DNA of 64,000 nucleotides from Tetramitus jugosus. Lineage: Eukaryota > Heterolobosea > Eutetramitea > Acrasida > Vahlkampfiidae. The notes under the pieces are model-generated. The model ran no database searches and was not told the origin of the DNA. It saw only the letters and a program-made list of their open reading frames with translations. The stretch lies in NCBI GenBank assembly GCA_937625935.1, contig OW569348.1:496001-560000 (forward strand), written 5' to 3'. Shown here in pieces: positions 1 through 9,250 of this stretch (position 1 is the stretch's first letter; every line of letters starts with the position of its first letter). Both the position numbers and the translations under genes were made by a program.

Positions 1-1
1 C

Positions 2-1039
2 ACCGATCAAAACATACCTGCACTTGTTTCTAGACCTAGTCTAGAGCATTTTGCCAAAGCAATCCATGAATTGCCCAACGAACAAAAGATTCAAGTGTCA
101 AAGAAGGCTCTCGAAATTATTCAATCCTTTTCCACGTTCACCGAGAGCAATGTGACCATTCGTAGAAACTTGGCAGAGGCCATCCGTAGTCACACTGGTA
201 ATTTCAAGGAAGCAGCCAACATTCTCTCTCAAATCAATTTTGACTCACTGTTGCAGAGCAATAAATTGGTGGGAACTGAGGCATTGTTGGATGTGGCACA
301 GTCCTATTTGGGAGCAAGTGAGTCTGGTTTGGCAGAGTCCTACGTGAACAAGGCTGCTCAGTTCATTGACGAGATTGATGACAATGATGTCAGGATTCTG
401 TTCCTGTACTGCTTTGCTACACTGTCCGATTACAAGAGAAAGTTTTTGGATGCATCGAGACGATACTATGAATTGTCGCACCGTGTGATCGAAGAAGAAC
501 AAATGGGTGTGTTGACCAGTGCTGCCATTTGTGCCATTTTGACAAATGCAGGTGCACAGAGAGCACGTATGTTGGCCACATTGTTCAAGGATGAGAGAAG
601 TGTCAACTTGTCCATCTATAAGGCCATGGAGAAGATGTATCTGGGAAGAATTTTGAGACAGGAGGAAGTCAAGTCTGTTGAAGCACTTCTCAAGGAGCAC
701 CACAAGGCAACCAACGCTGACAACCAAACTGTGCTAGAGGCTGCTGTCATTGAACACAACTTGTTGGCTGCTTCAAAGATTTATACCAACATTTCAATGA
801 ATCAATTAGGTTCATTGCTTGGTATTTCACCTGAAAAGGCAGAGAAGGTTGCTGCAAAGATGATTTCTGAACAACGTCTCGATGGTTTCATTGATCAGAT
901 TGATGGTATTTTGACATTTGAGAGCGAAAGTGTTACAATGCAGAATTGGGATCTATCTATTGGTTCTATTTGTCAATTGGTGTCTCAGTTGACCGATAAG
1001 ATGGTGAAGGAGAATCCAAGTTTAGCAGTCAAGAAGTAG
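2..1039 (+). CDS. CSN4: COP9 signalosome subunit 4, 3' part (5' end outside window)
   Basis: The reading frame is open from base 2 to the stop at 1037-1039, and the first ATG-like start inside it is only a TTG, so the gene begins upstream of the window. The visible 345 residues are an all-helical solenoid followed by a winged-helix PCI segment (around [20 protein letters not shown]) and a C-terminal helix, the usual CSN4 order. Motifs such as [14 protein letters not shown] near the visible start and RRYYELSH are typical of CSN4 rather than the proteasome lid paralogue Rpn5. By family knowledge the protein is a scaffold subunit of the signalosome that removes Nedd8 from cullins. It converges on the next gene with only 55 bases between the two stops. 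No intron is seen in the visible part. Identity is from residue pattern; a search could still favour Rpn5, but I consider that unlikely. Confidence 0.85.
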   Translation, partial: TDQNIPALVSRPSLEHFAKAIHELPNEQKIQVSKKALEIIQSFSTFTESNVTIRRNLAEAIRSHTGNFKEAANILSQINFDSLLQSNKLVGTEALLDVAQSYLGASESGLAESYVNKAAQFIDEIDDNDVRILFLYCFATLSDYKRKFLDASRRYYELSHRVIEEEQMGVLTSAAICAILTNAGAQRARMLATLFKDERSVNLSIYKAMEKMYLGRILRQEEVKSVEALLKEHHKATNADNQTVLEAAVIEHNLLAASKIYTNISMNQLGSLLGISPEKAEKVAAKMISEQRLDGFIDQIDGILTFESESVTMQNWDLSIGSICQLVSQLTDKMVKENPSLAVKK

Positions 1040-1094
1040 AGAGCCTTCAACACACGTGTACAACAAAAAGCATTATAAAAACATATCATCCATA

Positions 1095-2975
1095 TTATAT
1101 TCGATCATCTTCATACGACCGACTCAAGCCATCTTCGTACATGTATTGCGAATCATTGTCAGATGATCGTGCTGAAGTTGAATACTCATCAAAATCATCT
1201 TCATCTGATCTTACTTCCTCGAGCTGTTCTGGAGTGGGGTCATGATTGGAAGGTGGCTTCTGTGATGAGTCGTTGACAGGGAAATCCTCCTCGAATTCAT
1301 CTTCAAAGTTGTGGGAGTCCTGTATTGGGTTATGGGCATGACTATTGAACATGTGTGATTCTGGAGTTCCATCATAAGCTGGATGATTGGATTGATACCT
1401 CATACCTTGTAAGTTTCTTTCAATCAACGATTTCCGGATACTTATCTCTTCTTGAGGAGATTCCAGTGTGTTATGGGGTTCAGGTTTCGGTCGACTGGGT
1501 TGGTCACCTCCAGTTGACCGATCATTGTTCAAGTCAAGTCGAAGAATGGGTTGTTCCTTGGTAGTTACGAGCTCACTTTGGTGTTCTTGGTGCACCTGTT
1601 CTGTTTCTGGCTTCGAGTTTGAATTGGATGATGACTGTGCACTGACAATCTTCGTACTCTCAGGAAGATTGAATGATAGTGTTAGCCTCTTTTGAGGACC
1701 GTCATTCTCGATTGTACATCGAGCAATTGACAGTTTCGACTCCTCTGTTTCTGGATTCTTTCGTGGTAACTCTTCCCTGCAGATATTCTGACCTTCCTTT
1801 GTCCTTGGAGCAGTGGATCGCTTATCTTTGGGTTTCGCTTTAGGTTTCGACAGTGTCCCATCTTTATTCTTCACATATACCTTGCCATTGACAGTGCGAG
1901 TTCCGATGCGTATAGATGATGAGTAGTATCCACTGGTGACCAGTTCGGTATCTCTCCTCGCGACCTTAACTTTCCGCTTCTTTTTCTTCTTCTTGGCAGC
2001 AACAAGACTTGTCCCATTAATTTTCATGTTGATGGTCGAGAGTTGGTTCGAGATATCTGCGACTGTGGTTCTTATTGTTTCCTTCATTTGTTTTACGTGT
2101 TGTTCCTGTGTTCTATAGTTGTCCACCATCTGGGAAAGAGTGCCAAGCTCGGAGCGAATCGGTTGTATCGTTTGAGTTGGTCTCGTCTTAATGTCGAAAC
2201 AAGTTTCATCATTATTAACAATCGTTGATTTGCTCTGCGAATAAGAGTTGTCATCATCTAGTGTTCTTGTCAAAGCAAACGACCGAGAAAAATTAGTTCC
2301 ACTCAGTTCTCGACTAAAACTTGGTAATGAGTCTCGGTTCAATCTTCTGATGGACAGATCCATATCAATTACACCTACTTCAAACCCTCTATCATTCATC
2401 AACGTAAATGTTCCACTGAGTATCCGCTTATTGTGCTTAAAATATGTACTAGATATACTTAGGGATGGATCTTCATCAACAGGCACACCTAAGCTCTCAA
2501 TTGTGATCGATGCCGACCCTACTAACTTGGGCCTCATTATGTTAAAATCATCTGGTAACATAGTGAACAAAAATATGAACAGAGGGCAACTGATTAAATT
2601 GCGTTTTAAGTTCACATCAGCCATCTTGAAAACGCATGACTTTCCAGAATTAATCGTAACTATACTTTCATCTTGGATAGCTCCTCTGTGCCGCCTCTGT
2701 GCTGAAGCACTAAGTGATCGCCTTTCTCTGTCATTCTGTGAGTATGTGACTTCCGATCCCTTCCCATACTTTTGATTGATATAGAGTAAGGGAAAATCCC
2801 ACAACCGAAATCCAATGCAACAATTCTCATTGTCCGGAACATCTCTCAAGTAGGTTTCGCTACCTGAGTACAGATGAACCACGTGCTTTACATAAACATC
2901 GAGAGAAAACAAGTGTTGATGATCATCAATATCCTCGTCGTGTATGATCGTTCTATTACTCTTGAGAGAATCCAT
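1095..2975 (-). CDS. MAP10-like protein (MAP10 N-terminal domain, basic/acidic disordered tail)
   Basis: A 626-residue protein from ATG 2975. Residues about 20-215 carry the pattern of the MAP10/MTR120 N-terminal domain (a C2-like fold, formerly DUF4497): HLFSLDVYVKHVVHL, then CCIGFRLWDFPLLYI, then SGKSCVFKM, then PLFIFLFTMLP followed by KLVGSASITIESLG, and finally a GTFTLMNDRGFEVGVIDMDL strand pair. The rest is low complexity: a Lys run (AAKKKKKKRKVKVARR, near residue 330) that could bind microtubules or act as a nuclear signal, and an acidic Ser/Asp/Glu tail. In animals MAP10 binds and stabilises microtubules at the spindle midzone and midbody, so a microtubule role is a family-based inference. 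Intronless. The family call rests on spaced motif order and is moderately sure; any C2-containing protein is the alternative. Confidence 0.6.
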   Translation of the reverse strand: MDSLKSNRTIIHDEDIDDHQHLFSLDVYVKHVVHLYSGSETYLRDVPDNENCCIGFRLWDFPLLYINQKYGKGSEVTYSQNDRERRSLSASAQRRHRGAIQDESIVTINSGKSCVFKMADVNLKRNLISCPLFIFLFTMLPDDFNIMRPKLVGSASITIESLGVPVDEDPSLSISSTYFKHNKRILSGTFTLMNDRGFEVGVIDMDLSIRRLNRDSLPSFSRELSGTNFSRSFALTRTLDDDNSYSQSKSTIVNNDETCFDIKTRPTQTIQPIRSELGTLSQMVDNYRTQEQHVKQMKETIRTTVADISNQLSTINMKINGTSLVAAKKKKKKRKVKVARRDTELVTSGYYSSSIRIGTRTVNGKVYVKNKDGTLSKPKAKPKDKRSTAPRTKEGQNICREELPRKNPETEESKLSIARCTIENDGPQKRLTLSFNLPESTKIVSAQSSSNSNSKPETEQVHQEHQSELVTTKEQPILRLDLNNDRSTGGDQPSRPKPEPHNTLESPQEEISIRKSLIERNLQGMRYQSNHPAYDGTPESHMFNSHAHNPIQDSHNFEDEFEEDFPVNDSSQKPPSNHDPTPEQLEEVRSDEDDFDEYSTSARSSDNDSQYMYEDGLSRSYEDDRI

Positions 2976-3113
2976 GTTGTTCCTATTCTTGATTAACGAG
3001 ATTCCTTCCCGCTCGTTGCCGCCTAAAACTACGATTACCCTTGACCAACGCTTAAAACAAAAACTTTTTCATGCAAGTTCATTCGACCATCGAATCAAAA
3101 CTGAGACGAACTC

Positions 3114-3911
3114 TCATTGTTCCTTTTTATTTTCTGCGTCATCTTCCTCAGTTGTTGAGCTCGACCAAGAGAACAATGAAGGACTCTCTGGCACCCTGTG
3201 TGCCTCTTGTGTCACTTGATTTCTCAAATGTTGACTCAATAGTTTCCGTTCTCTTCTCGAAAACGTGTTCTTTCTTGCTTCGCTCGATGTATCGTCTTCG
3301 AGCATAGCACTAAAGATGAAACCAGCCATGACCAACTGCACAGTCACCACACTCGCAACTGCACTCCAGTTCAGACGACTGGATGCTGGAAGAGACCATA
3401 TCACACCATCAAACAAATAATTGAAACAGATAAAGAAGCTTGAGATTGGAAAGATAATCATTGACATGGTACCGAGAGCAAACTTTTTCCTGGCAACAGC
3501 ATTTCCAGGATGTCTGTGTGAGACAGCAAACAAGTGATCCACATTATAGTTTACAATGAAACAGACAGAGCACAGACAGAGCACAGACAGAGAGAAGAAA
3601 AACATGAAATGGAATGGAGGTTAGCATCATCTCTTCAGAATCATCGTCAATGAACGACGGCGGTGATGATATATAACTTACGTGATCACTTGAAAGAAAC
3701 TAGGGTTTGGTGGCAGAACATTTGATTCATCCTGTTGTTGGATTGCCTCCTCTTCGACTTGATCTTCTTGATCATCTTGTTCCATTTCGACATCATCTTC
3801 TCCTTCCTCCTCCTCGATCACATGTTGTTCCTCTTCTTGTTCTTGTTCATGGATGATTTCATCCTCCTCTGACGGCACTTGTGCCTTTGCTTTCTTGTTG
3901 CGTCGTCCCAT
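3114..3911 (-). CDS. VMA21: VMA21-like V-ATPase assembly membrane protein (2 exons)
   Basis: Exons 3682-3911 and 3114-3513 are joined across a 168-base intron (3514-3681) with donor GTAAGT and acceptor CACACAG; the junction codon reads Thr and keeps the frame. The start is ATG 3911, since the longer frame begins only with TTG. The product has an acidic Glu/Asp/Gln N-terminus (about residues 14-70), two hydrophobic helices (around MSMIIFPISSFFICFNYLF and SAVASVVTVQLVMAGFIFSAM) separated by a short lumenal loop, and a charged cytosolic tail. Two helices with the second ending in AMLEDD is the VMA21 layout. By family knowledge VMA21 is an ER chaperone for assembly of the V-ATPase V0 sector. The acidic leader and long tail make it larger than yeast Vma21. 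It is divergently arranged with the next gene, about 110 bases apart. Confidence 0.65.
3562..3594 (+). repeat. Three tandem 11-bp units in the VMA21-like intron
   Basis: CAGACAGAGCA at 3562-3572 and 3573-3583, then CAGACAGAGAG at 3584-3594. On the coding (minus) strand the array reads as a CTCTGTCTG-type pyrimidine-rich tract 50-80 bases upstream of the acceptor, so expansion or contraction could affect splicing. Confidence 0.9.
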
Positions 3912-4019
3912 TTGGCTCAATGTTCTTGCGTTTGTGTGAATTTTTGTTCCTCGGTCGGACTTGGTTTTTCGCGGTCACATTTACAGGTTTATGTTGGAAT
4001 TTATCGATGAAATCAAACA

Positions 4020-6299
4020 ATGTTACCCTTGCAAGATATTTCTTTGAAGACAATTGATGCTCTTTATGAAACTGTCCAAAAGAATGTAGATCACTTTCAG
4101 AACACCCTACAGAGAGAAATTCACGAGCTTGAGAACAATCACAACTTAACTCCCGAAGAGAGGAATGAGAAGGAGGATCTGATAAAAGAAATGAATTTTG
4201 CGAACAAACAGACTGCTACCATTCTGAAGAAGATATCTCATGCCAGAGAAGAGTACATCAACACAGATGGCAATATTAGACAAGAGTACATTTCTCTATT
4301 CGAACAATTTGGGTTGATCAAAACCAGTGAATCCCAACAAGCAACGAACGATGAAAAGATTGGATCGCCAGAGAGTCATGAGAGAAGAATGGAGTTGCTT
4401 GAAGTGTCTGCTCCAGAGCCTCTGACTAGATCTTCCCCTTCCAACCTCCAACCTCATTCAACCAAGTATAGCCCTATCTCTGATAGAAGCAGAAGTCCAA
4501 TGAGTTCTCATCTTTCCGAAGGGGATGATTCAAAATATGGAGAATCTTGTTTAGTTGATCATGGATCGCATGTGATGGAAAATGAAAGATCTTTGCAGAG
4601 TGGGATTTTCGTTTACTCTCCCTCTGGCGATAGTAACTCAAGAGATGAAGAATTCTTGTCCCTAAAGATCAAATCTACATCTGAAGAAGAAACCCTCGAA
4701 AAGGATCAAGATGATGAAGAGTTTGCACTCACCCAACAACTAAAAGCACAACAACAAGAACAACAACGAAGAGAAAATCGAACAGTGTTTGATGAACTTG
4801 AAGATATTTTGGAAAGAGAATCTAGTAAATCCAGTCAAGAGAGAGAGACAATATCCCTAACTAATGAAGAAGCTTCATCACTGCATGTATCATCTCCTAT
4901 TGACTTCGAAGTGACCAGAAAGAAACTCAAAGAACTAGAAGAAGTTAAGGAGGAGAGAAACAAAATCAGAAGGATTGCAGAATCCTTAGCAGTTCATGTT
5001 GAAAATTTGCAGCGAACGAACCAAAACTTAAAGATGTCTCAAGCAAATAGTTTTGAAGAGCAACTTGAACGGAGTCAAACATATATGGATTTAATTGAGA
5101 CTATGGTTGGTAAAGAAAACGCATTACTCAAGAGTCATATCGAGCAATTGAAACGAGAAATGCAGATGAGGAAAACTGTTTTTAATGAGGAGATGCTTCG
5201 ATTAAAGAAACTAGTCGTCGAGACATTGGAAAGAGATGGAGATGAAAACTTCATTTTCGGATTTTCTGATTCAGAAGTGAGATCGATGAAAGAATGTATG
5301 AGTGTTCTCCATTCTCTTGGAGAGTTTTCAAAATCAAGTGTCCCTGGACTCATTCAAGACTCTTGGTATCAACCCATCGATCCTTCAGATGATTTGGACT
5401 GCGCTGTAAATGAAGTATTGAGAGAATTGGAATGTCCTGTAAGGATAGAGATCGAGAGAGTTCGACCAGGAGAATACTTTGTTGATAAGCTCATTCAACT
5501 TCGATTTATCAATGGACAAGTAGTAGTTCGCAACAACACAAGCTATGAACGGCTATCGGACTATCTTCGAAGGCTGTATTCTCCCTTCTTCCAAGTGCAA
5601 CAATTTTTTGAGACTGGTGCAGAAGATACCCTTGTCAATGATGACTATCGATCACAAGAGCAAGTGATGAATTATGAATCGAGCTATAGCAATCGATCAG
5701 AACTTCCGCCTACTCACCGCATAGCGAGTGACACTGAAGGACAGGAACCTAGGAATACCAGAACAAATAGTTCAACTCCCTCACGAAGTCGATCAACATC
5801 CCCCAGTGTCAGAGTTAACTCGCCTGGTAAGAGATCTAGTACTCCTCAAAGTAGATCCAGTTCTCCTCGAGCAATCGATTCTCAGATGAGATATGCCAGC
5901 ATTCTCAAATCAGCAATGGAAAAGAAAAAACTTGTCCCGGCTAACGCTCCTGAACAGAAGAAACCTCCAGTCAACTCTTCTGCAAATGACAGACGTCTCT
6001 CTCCGAGGCGAGTTTCCAGTGTCAGGGAAGAACCTCAAAGAACTCGATCACCTCTACGAGAGCAGTATGAACAGAGACAGAGAGTCAAGCAACAAGTAGT
6101 CCAACAACAGGTTCAAGAGTCTGAGTATAGAGAATTTGATAACATAAGAAAAGGTAAGCCCAATCGTCCTTCCTCTACTGCTTCCAGTACAAGTTCTGGT
6201 TCCATGCTTGAGGGCATCGATCTGAATGACAGGGCAAAGCTGAGACAATTGCACAAGATGGCTCTAAAGAAACAAATTGCTCAAATGTCTCGAAAATAA
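4020..6299 (+). CDS. Coiled-coil protein with GAS2/GAR-like domain and Ser-Arg tail
   Basis: A 759-residue intronless protein from ATG 4020. Residues 1-105 and about 290-400 are coiled coil, separated by a Ser-rich linker. Residues about 461-523 resemble the GAR (GAS2-related, microtubule-binding) domain: PVRIEIERVRPGEY, then LIQLRFINGQVVVR, then SYERLSDYLRRLYSPF. This follows the GAR order of a V-x-R-V-G-x-G-x-Y strand, a central VMVRVGGGW-type strand and a D-E-F-L helix. After it comes a Ser/Arg/Pro-rich basic segment (around PSRSRSTSPSVRV, residues 580-625) like the GSR repeats next to GAR in spectraplakins, and a Gln/Arg-rich end. In that family the pair GAR plus basic tail binds the microtubule lattice. 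No calponin-homology domain or EF-hand is present. The GAR call is my pattern match and is tentative; coiled-coil cytoskeletal protein is the safe call. Confidence 0.55.
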   Translation: MLPLQDISLKTIDALYETVQKNVDHFQNTLQREIHELENNHNLTPEERNEKEDLIKEMNFANKQTATILKKISHAREEYINTDGNIRQEYISLFEQFGLIKTSESQQATNDEKIGSPESHERRMELLEVSAPEPLTRSSPSNLQPHSTKYSPISDRSRSPMSSHLSEGDDSKYGESCLVDHGSHVMENERSLQSGIFVYSPSGDSNSRDEEFLSLKIKSTSEEETLEKDQDDEEFALTQQLKAQQQEQQRRENRTVFDELEDILERESSKSSQERETISLTNEEASSLHVSSPIDFEVTRKKLKELEEVKEERNKIRRIAESLAVHVENLQRTNQNLKMSQANSFEEQLERSQTYMDLIETMVGKENALLKSHIEQLKREMQMRKTVFNEEMLRLKKLVVETLERDGDENFIFGFSDSEVRSMKECMSVLHSLGEFSKSSVPGLIQDSWYQPIDPSDDLDCAVNEVLRELECPVRIEIERVRPGEYFVDKLIQLRFINGQVVVRNNTSYERLSDYLRRLYSPFFQVQQFFETGAEDTLVNDDYRSQEQVMNYESSYSNRSELPPTHRIASDTEGQEPRNTRTNSSTPSRSRSTSPSVRVNSPGKRSSTPQSRSSSPRAIDSQMRYASILKSAMEKKKLVPANAPEQKKPPVNSSANDRRLSPRRVSSVREEPQRTRSPLREQYEQRQRVKQQVVQQQVQESEYREFDNIRKGKPNRPSSTASSTSSGSMLEGIDLNDRAKLRQLHKMALKKQIAQMSRK

Positions 6300-6423
6300 A
6301 GCAAAAGAGCTCGAGTAAGCCTCTTGGGAATCTACAACAGAATCGAAATGATGTAATCTGGATCCAGATCCCAAATTTTTTTGTGGATCAAAATTTTTTC
6401 AACTTCAGTTATCCATTTGTTTT
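6300..6423. other. Gap between the GAR-like gene and the RNase P RNA
   Basis: A/T-rich 3' flank of the upstream gene followed by the presumed pol III promoter region. Runs of T at 6376-6394 are present. No ORF of note. Confidence 0.5.
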
Positions 6424-6801
6424 CTGAGCATATCTGTGTGGGAGTGTTGCATGATTGCTTGTGTTTAGGAGTAAACATACGTCAAGTTGCCAGGTTGACT
6501 TGAATTCCAACTCCTGGGCAAGGTCTGAGTTATCGCTCACCGTTGAGATAGCGGCAGGAGTCACTTCCTGGCTTCGGTACCAGAAACAATATGTGCTGGC
6601 AGGCAAGTCACAACGATTCTATCAACTAGATGAGTGCCAGTCTGTCAGTTGTTCAGTGGAAGCACCGAGGTGATAACAAAATGAAACAACTTGTGAGGTG
6701 GTCCTCACAAGAACCAAGTGAAGTTCAATACACGAGAGCAGTTGTGAGAGATCATCACTGCAACACAATTCAGACTACGAACATGCTCAGCACAACCATA
6801 C
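6424..6801 (+). ncRNA. RNase P RNA (nuclear, H1/RPR1 type)
   Basis: No protein gene fits here, but the universally conserved RNase P RNA regions do. CR-I is GGGCAAGGTCTGAG (6516-6529) and CR-V is AATTCAGACTAC (6767-6778). GTCTGA 6523-6528 pairs with TCAGAC 6770-6775 to form helix P4. CR-IV is GTGAAGTTCAAT (6718-6729). From memory, human H1 RNA carries nearly the same strings (AAGGTCTGAGACT, GTGAGTTCAAT, AATTCAGACTAC) in this order. The ends are set by helix P1: CTGAGCAT 6424-6431 pairs perfectly with ATGCTCAG 6783-6790. A perfect 9-bp hairpin lies at 6690-6711. A T6 run at 6802-6807 is a good pol III terminator. The length of about 375 is normal. The RNA is the catalytic core of the ribozyme that trims tRNA 5' leaders. 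RNase MRP RNA is the alternative, but its CR-I and CR-V differ more from what is seen. Confidence 0.85.
6690..6711 (+). other. Perfect 9-bp hairpin inside the RNase P RNA
   Basis: CTTGTGAGG (6690-6698), loop TGGT, CCTCACAAG (6703-6711). It sits immediately before the CR-IV string, where eukaryotic RNase P RNAs carry a stem between CR-III and CR-IV. Confidence 0.8.
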
Positions 6802-6807
6802 TTTTTT
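6802..6807 (+). terminator. T6 pol III terminator of the RNase P RNA
   Basis: Six T residues 12 bases after the closing strand of helix P1, as expected for a pol III transcript. The following 260 bases up to the Myb ATG are a CAA-rich leader with no gene. Confidence 0.6.
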
Positions 6808-7066
6808 CGGTGAAACTCTCTGTTGTAAAGCAAAAATATTTTTATCCTGTCAAAATCGGAGTTGGACGTCACACCAGTTTGTATCGGCAAACAAGCAGTT
6901 GACGCACCCAGTCAAAACGGTCAAAGAACAGTTGCTTCTCACTCGCTTTCCCACTACAAATCATTCAACTTACTCAACAACAACAACAGCAATTGAATCA
7001 CCACAACTACTCCATCATCATCAATAACTTATTAAACAACACTCCAAATCAATCATCATCACAAAA

Positions 7067-9205
7067 ATGGATCCTCAAACAACATCACCCAATACACCAC
7101 AACAACAACAACAAGCAGTAGCACCCCATTCACCTTCATCATCACAACAACAACAACCACTCAAACCACAACACTCTCACCAACACATCAAAGGTCCATG
7201 GACATCCGAAGAAGACAACACATTGCGCATTCTCGTTGAAAAATATGGAACAAAACACTGGTCCATCATTGCCAACTATTTGCCTCGAACAGGTAAGCAA
7301 TGTCGTGAACGATGGTGCAACTATTTGAATCCAAACATCAACAAGGGATCGTGGTCAGCAGACGAAGAAGCCATCATTATACAGACACAGGCAAAAATTG
7401 GAAACAAGTGGGCAGAGATTGCCAAATTGTTGCCTGGTCGAACGGACAATAGTGTCAAGAATCATTGGAATTCAATGGTGAGGAAACGCATGAGAGAAAA
7501 TGATCGAATGCAGCGCAGTGAAATTGAAGAGGGTATTCATCAACCACAACATCAACATCAACAGCAGCAGTATGGTAGTGGTGGAGCATCATCAATGCTC
7601 ATGGATCATGATGGTGAAGATCATGCTGCTATTGTCGATGTGAATACTTCTGTTGCTACTGCTGCCGGCGAGGAATTGTACAATCAGAGTGATGAATTGA
7701 CAAGTACGCCTACCAAGCGAGTCAAGTACTCTCATCATGATCCATTGAGTTCTTCATCCGACGTGTCTCAAACCGCACAACAACCCATTCTCATGTCACC
7801 TGTTTCTGTAACGCCTGTGGCTCCTCCGAGTGGAGCAACCTCTGCTTCATCATCTGCTGCTGCAGCTGCGGCTGCTACTGGTGGCATTTTCTTTGTGCCT
7901 GCCACAGCATTTGATCCCAACAATCCTCAACCCACCTATATTCAAACACAGTATGGAACCATGTTGGCTCATCCGATTCCTACAACTACAACAACAGCGG
8001 GCAACAGTGTGAATGGTGATGAGAATCAGGGCGGTTTTCAAATGAGACCAGTGTTGATTGCACCACAGATGCTTCCTCCGGGCTACATTCAACAACAGCA
8101 ACAAGGTGGTTCTGCTGCGGCTGCCAACTCTTCCCAGACACCATTGATTGCCATTGCACCACAAGGTGTCAAGCTAATTTCAGGCAATATCAGTGGTGTG
8201 ACTCTCGATCCAAATTCTCCATTGTCTCCAATGGTTGTGTCCAATCAGACGGCTCAAATGAGAGCGGCCGCGCAGTTGCACATGCAAAAGTTGAAGCAGA
8301 GACCTCCTGTGACATCGTTCTCTGGTGGCCTCGTTGTTGAGAACAAGGGATCGTGCTTGTTGAATGAGTTGGGTGTGTCTGAGAAGACTCCCAACGGTCT
8401 CCATGGCTCACTTCACATTTCCATTGGTAACGATCAGTTTAATATGCAACTGGAGAGAAAGGAGAGTTATTTGAAGATATTGCGAGCGTACACTACCAAG
8501 GTCGAGGATAAGTCAGACAAGAACATGAACAAGAGAAGTCAATCAGACATGGGTAGTGGTAACACGACCTCCACATCTGTGGACTCGAATCAACCAAACG
8601 ACGAAGACAAAGAGAAGGGATACTTGGTTCGTGTTGATTCTGCATTCGAAGGCAAACCATTGATGTACATTCCAATGTGTGGTCGTATCAATAACTTCTA
8701 TCTCAGTATTGGTTTGGCAAAAACAGAGGAAGCACAGAACAGTACAATCGCTGCTGCTTCCAATGCTGCTGCTAGTAATCATGAGAGTGGGGCTGAAGAT
8801 GTTGGAGCTCCAATTAAAACAGAGGTCACAGCGGAAGAAAGCGGCGAGGAAAAGGAATTGACTGAGCAGACAACATCTTCTGCACCACAGCAAGTCTCTG
8901 TTGCTGAACCAGCTTCGAGTACGTCATCAGAGAACGAGGTTCCAAAGCCATCGTCCATAATTGTTGCAAAGGACAGAAAGGACCCAATTTTCAAGAAGCC
9001 CTTCAATACTCATATGCACACAGTGAAGTATGACCTGAGATATTCACTGGCTCAGCAATGTCAAACCTTCTTTGTGTCCATCAGAGACTCAATTCACTCA
9101 AATAACGTGTTGTTTATGAGATGCCAGAGACATCAAGAATACCCAGAATTGGTCGCTGTCAATAAGATTGAGTACTTTGTGTCGCAGACTGTGCTTCCTC
9201 AATAA
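7067..9205 (+). CDS. R2R3 Myb DNA-binding transcription factor
   Basis: A 712-residue intronless protein from ATG 7067 in a CAAAAATGG context. Two Myb/SANT repeats sit at about residues 41-145. R2 has the order [31 protein letters not shown], and R3 has [32 protein letters not shown]. The recognition-helix residues K-Q-C-R-E-R-W and D-N-S-V-K-N-H-W are the classic c-Myb/plant pattern for AAC[G/T]G sites. Poly-Gln, poly-Ala and Ser/Thr tracts follow. Residues about 415-712 contain ordered-looking blocks ([38 protein letters not shown] and a C-terminal [17 protein letters not shown] block) that I do not recognise. A nuclear regulator is certain from R2R3; targets are unknown. Confidence 0.93.
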   Translation: MDPQTTSPNTPQQQQQAVAPHSPSSSQQQQPLKPQHSHQHIKGPWTSEEDNTLRILVEKYGTKHWSIIANYLPRTGKQCRERWCNYLNPNINKGSWSADEEAIIIQTQAKIGNKWAEIAKLLPGRTDNSVKNHWNSMVRKRMRENDRMQRSEIEEGIHQPQHQHQQQQYGSGGASSMLMDHDGEDHAAIVDVNTSVATAAGEELYNQSDELTSTPTKRVKYSHHDPLSSSSDVSQTAQQPILMSPVSVTPVAPPSGATSASSSAAAAAAATGGIFFVPATAFDPNNPQPTYIQTQYGTMLAHPIPTTTTTAGNSVNGDENQGGFQMRPVLIAPQMLPPGYIQQQQQGGSAAAANSSQTPLIAIAPQGVKLISGNISGVTLDPNSPLSPMVVSNQTAQMRAAAQLHMQKLKQRPPVTSFSGGLVVENKGSCLLNELGVSEKTPNGLHGSLHISIGNDQFNMQLERKESYLKILRAYTTKVEDKSDKNMNKRSQSDMGSGNTTSTSVDSNQPNDEDKEKGYLVRVDSAFEGKPLMYIPMCGRINNFYLSIGLAKTEEAQNSTIAAASNAAASNHESGAEDVGAPIKTEVTAEESGEEKELTEQTTSSAPQQVSVAEPASSTSSENEVPKPSSIIVAKDRKDPIFKKPFNTHMHTVKYDLRYSLAQQCQTFFVSIRDSIHSNNVLFMRCQRHQEYPELVAVNKIEYFVSQTVLPQ

Positions 9206-9250
9206 ATCACTACCTTAAATTATTGTAACAACAATGACTTCAAATGATCA

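Noticed and set aside
245..727. 160-codon ORF on the minus strand inside CSN4
   Set aside because: Antisense shadow of the conserved CSN4 frame; Cys/His/Gln-rich composition with no motif.
6630..6902. Short ORFs across 6455-6902
   Set aside because: They lie over the RNase P RNA and its flank and have no coding character.
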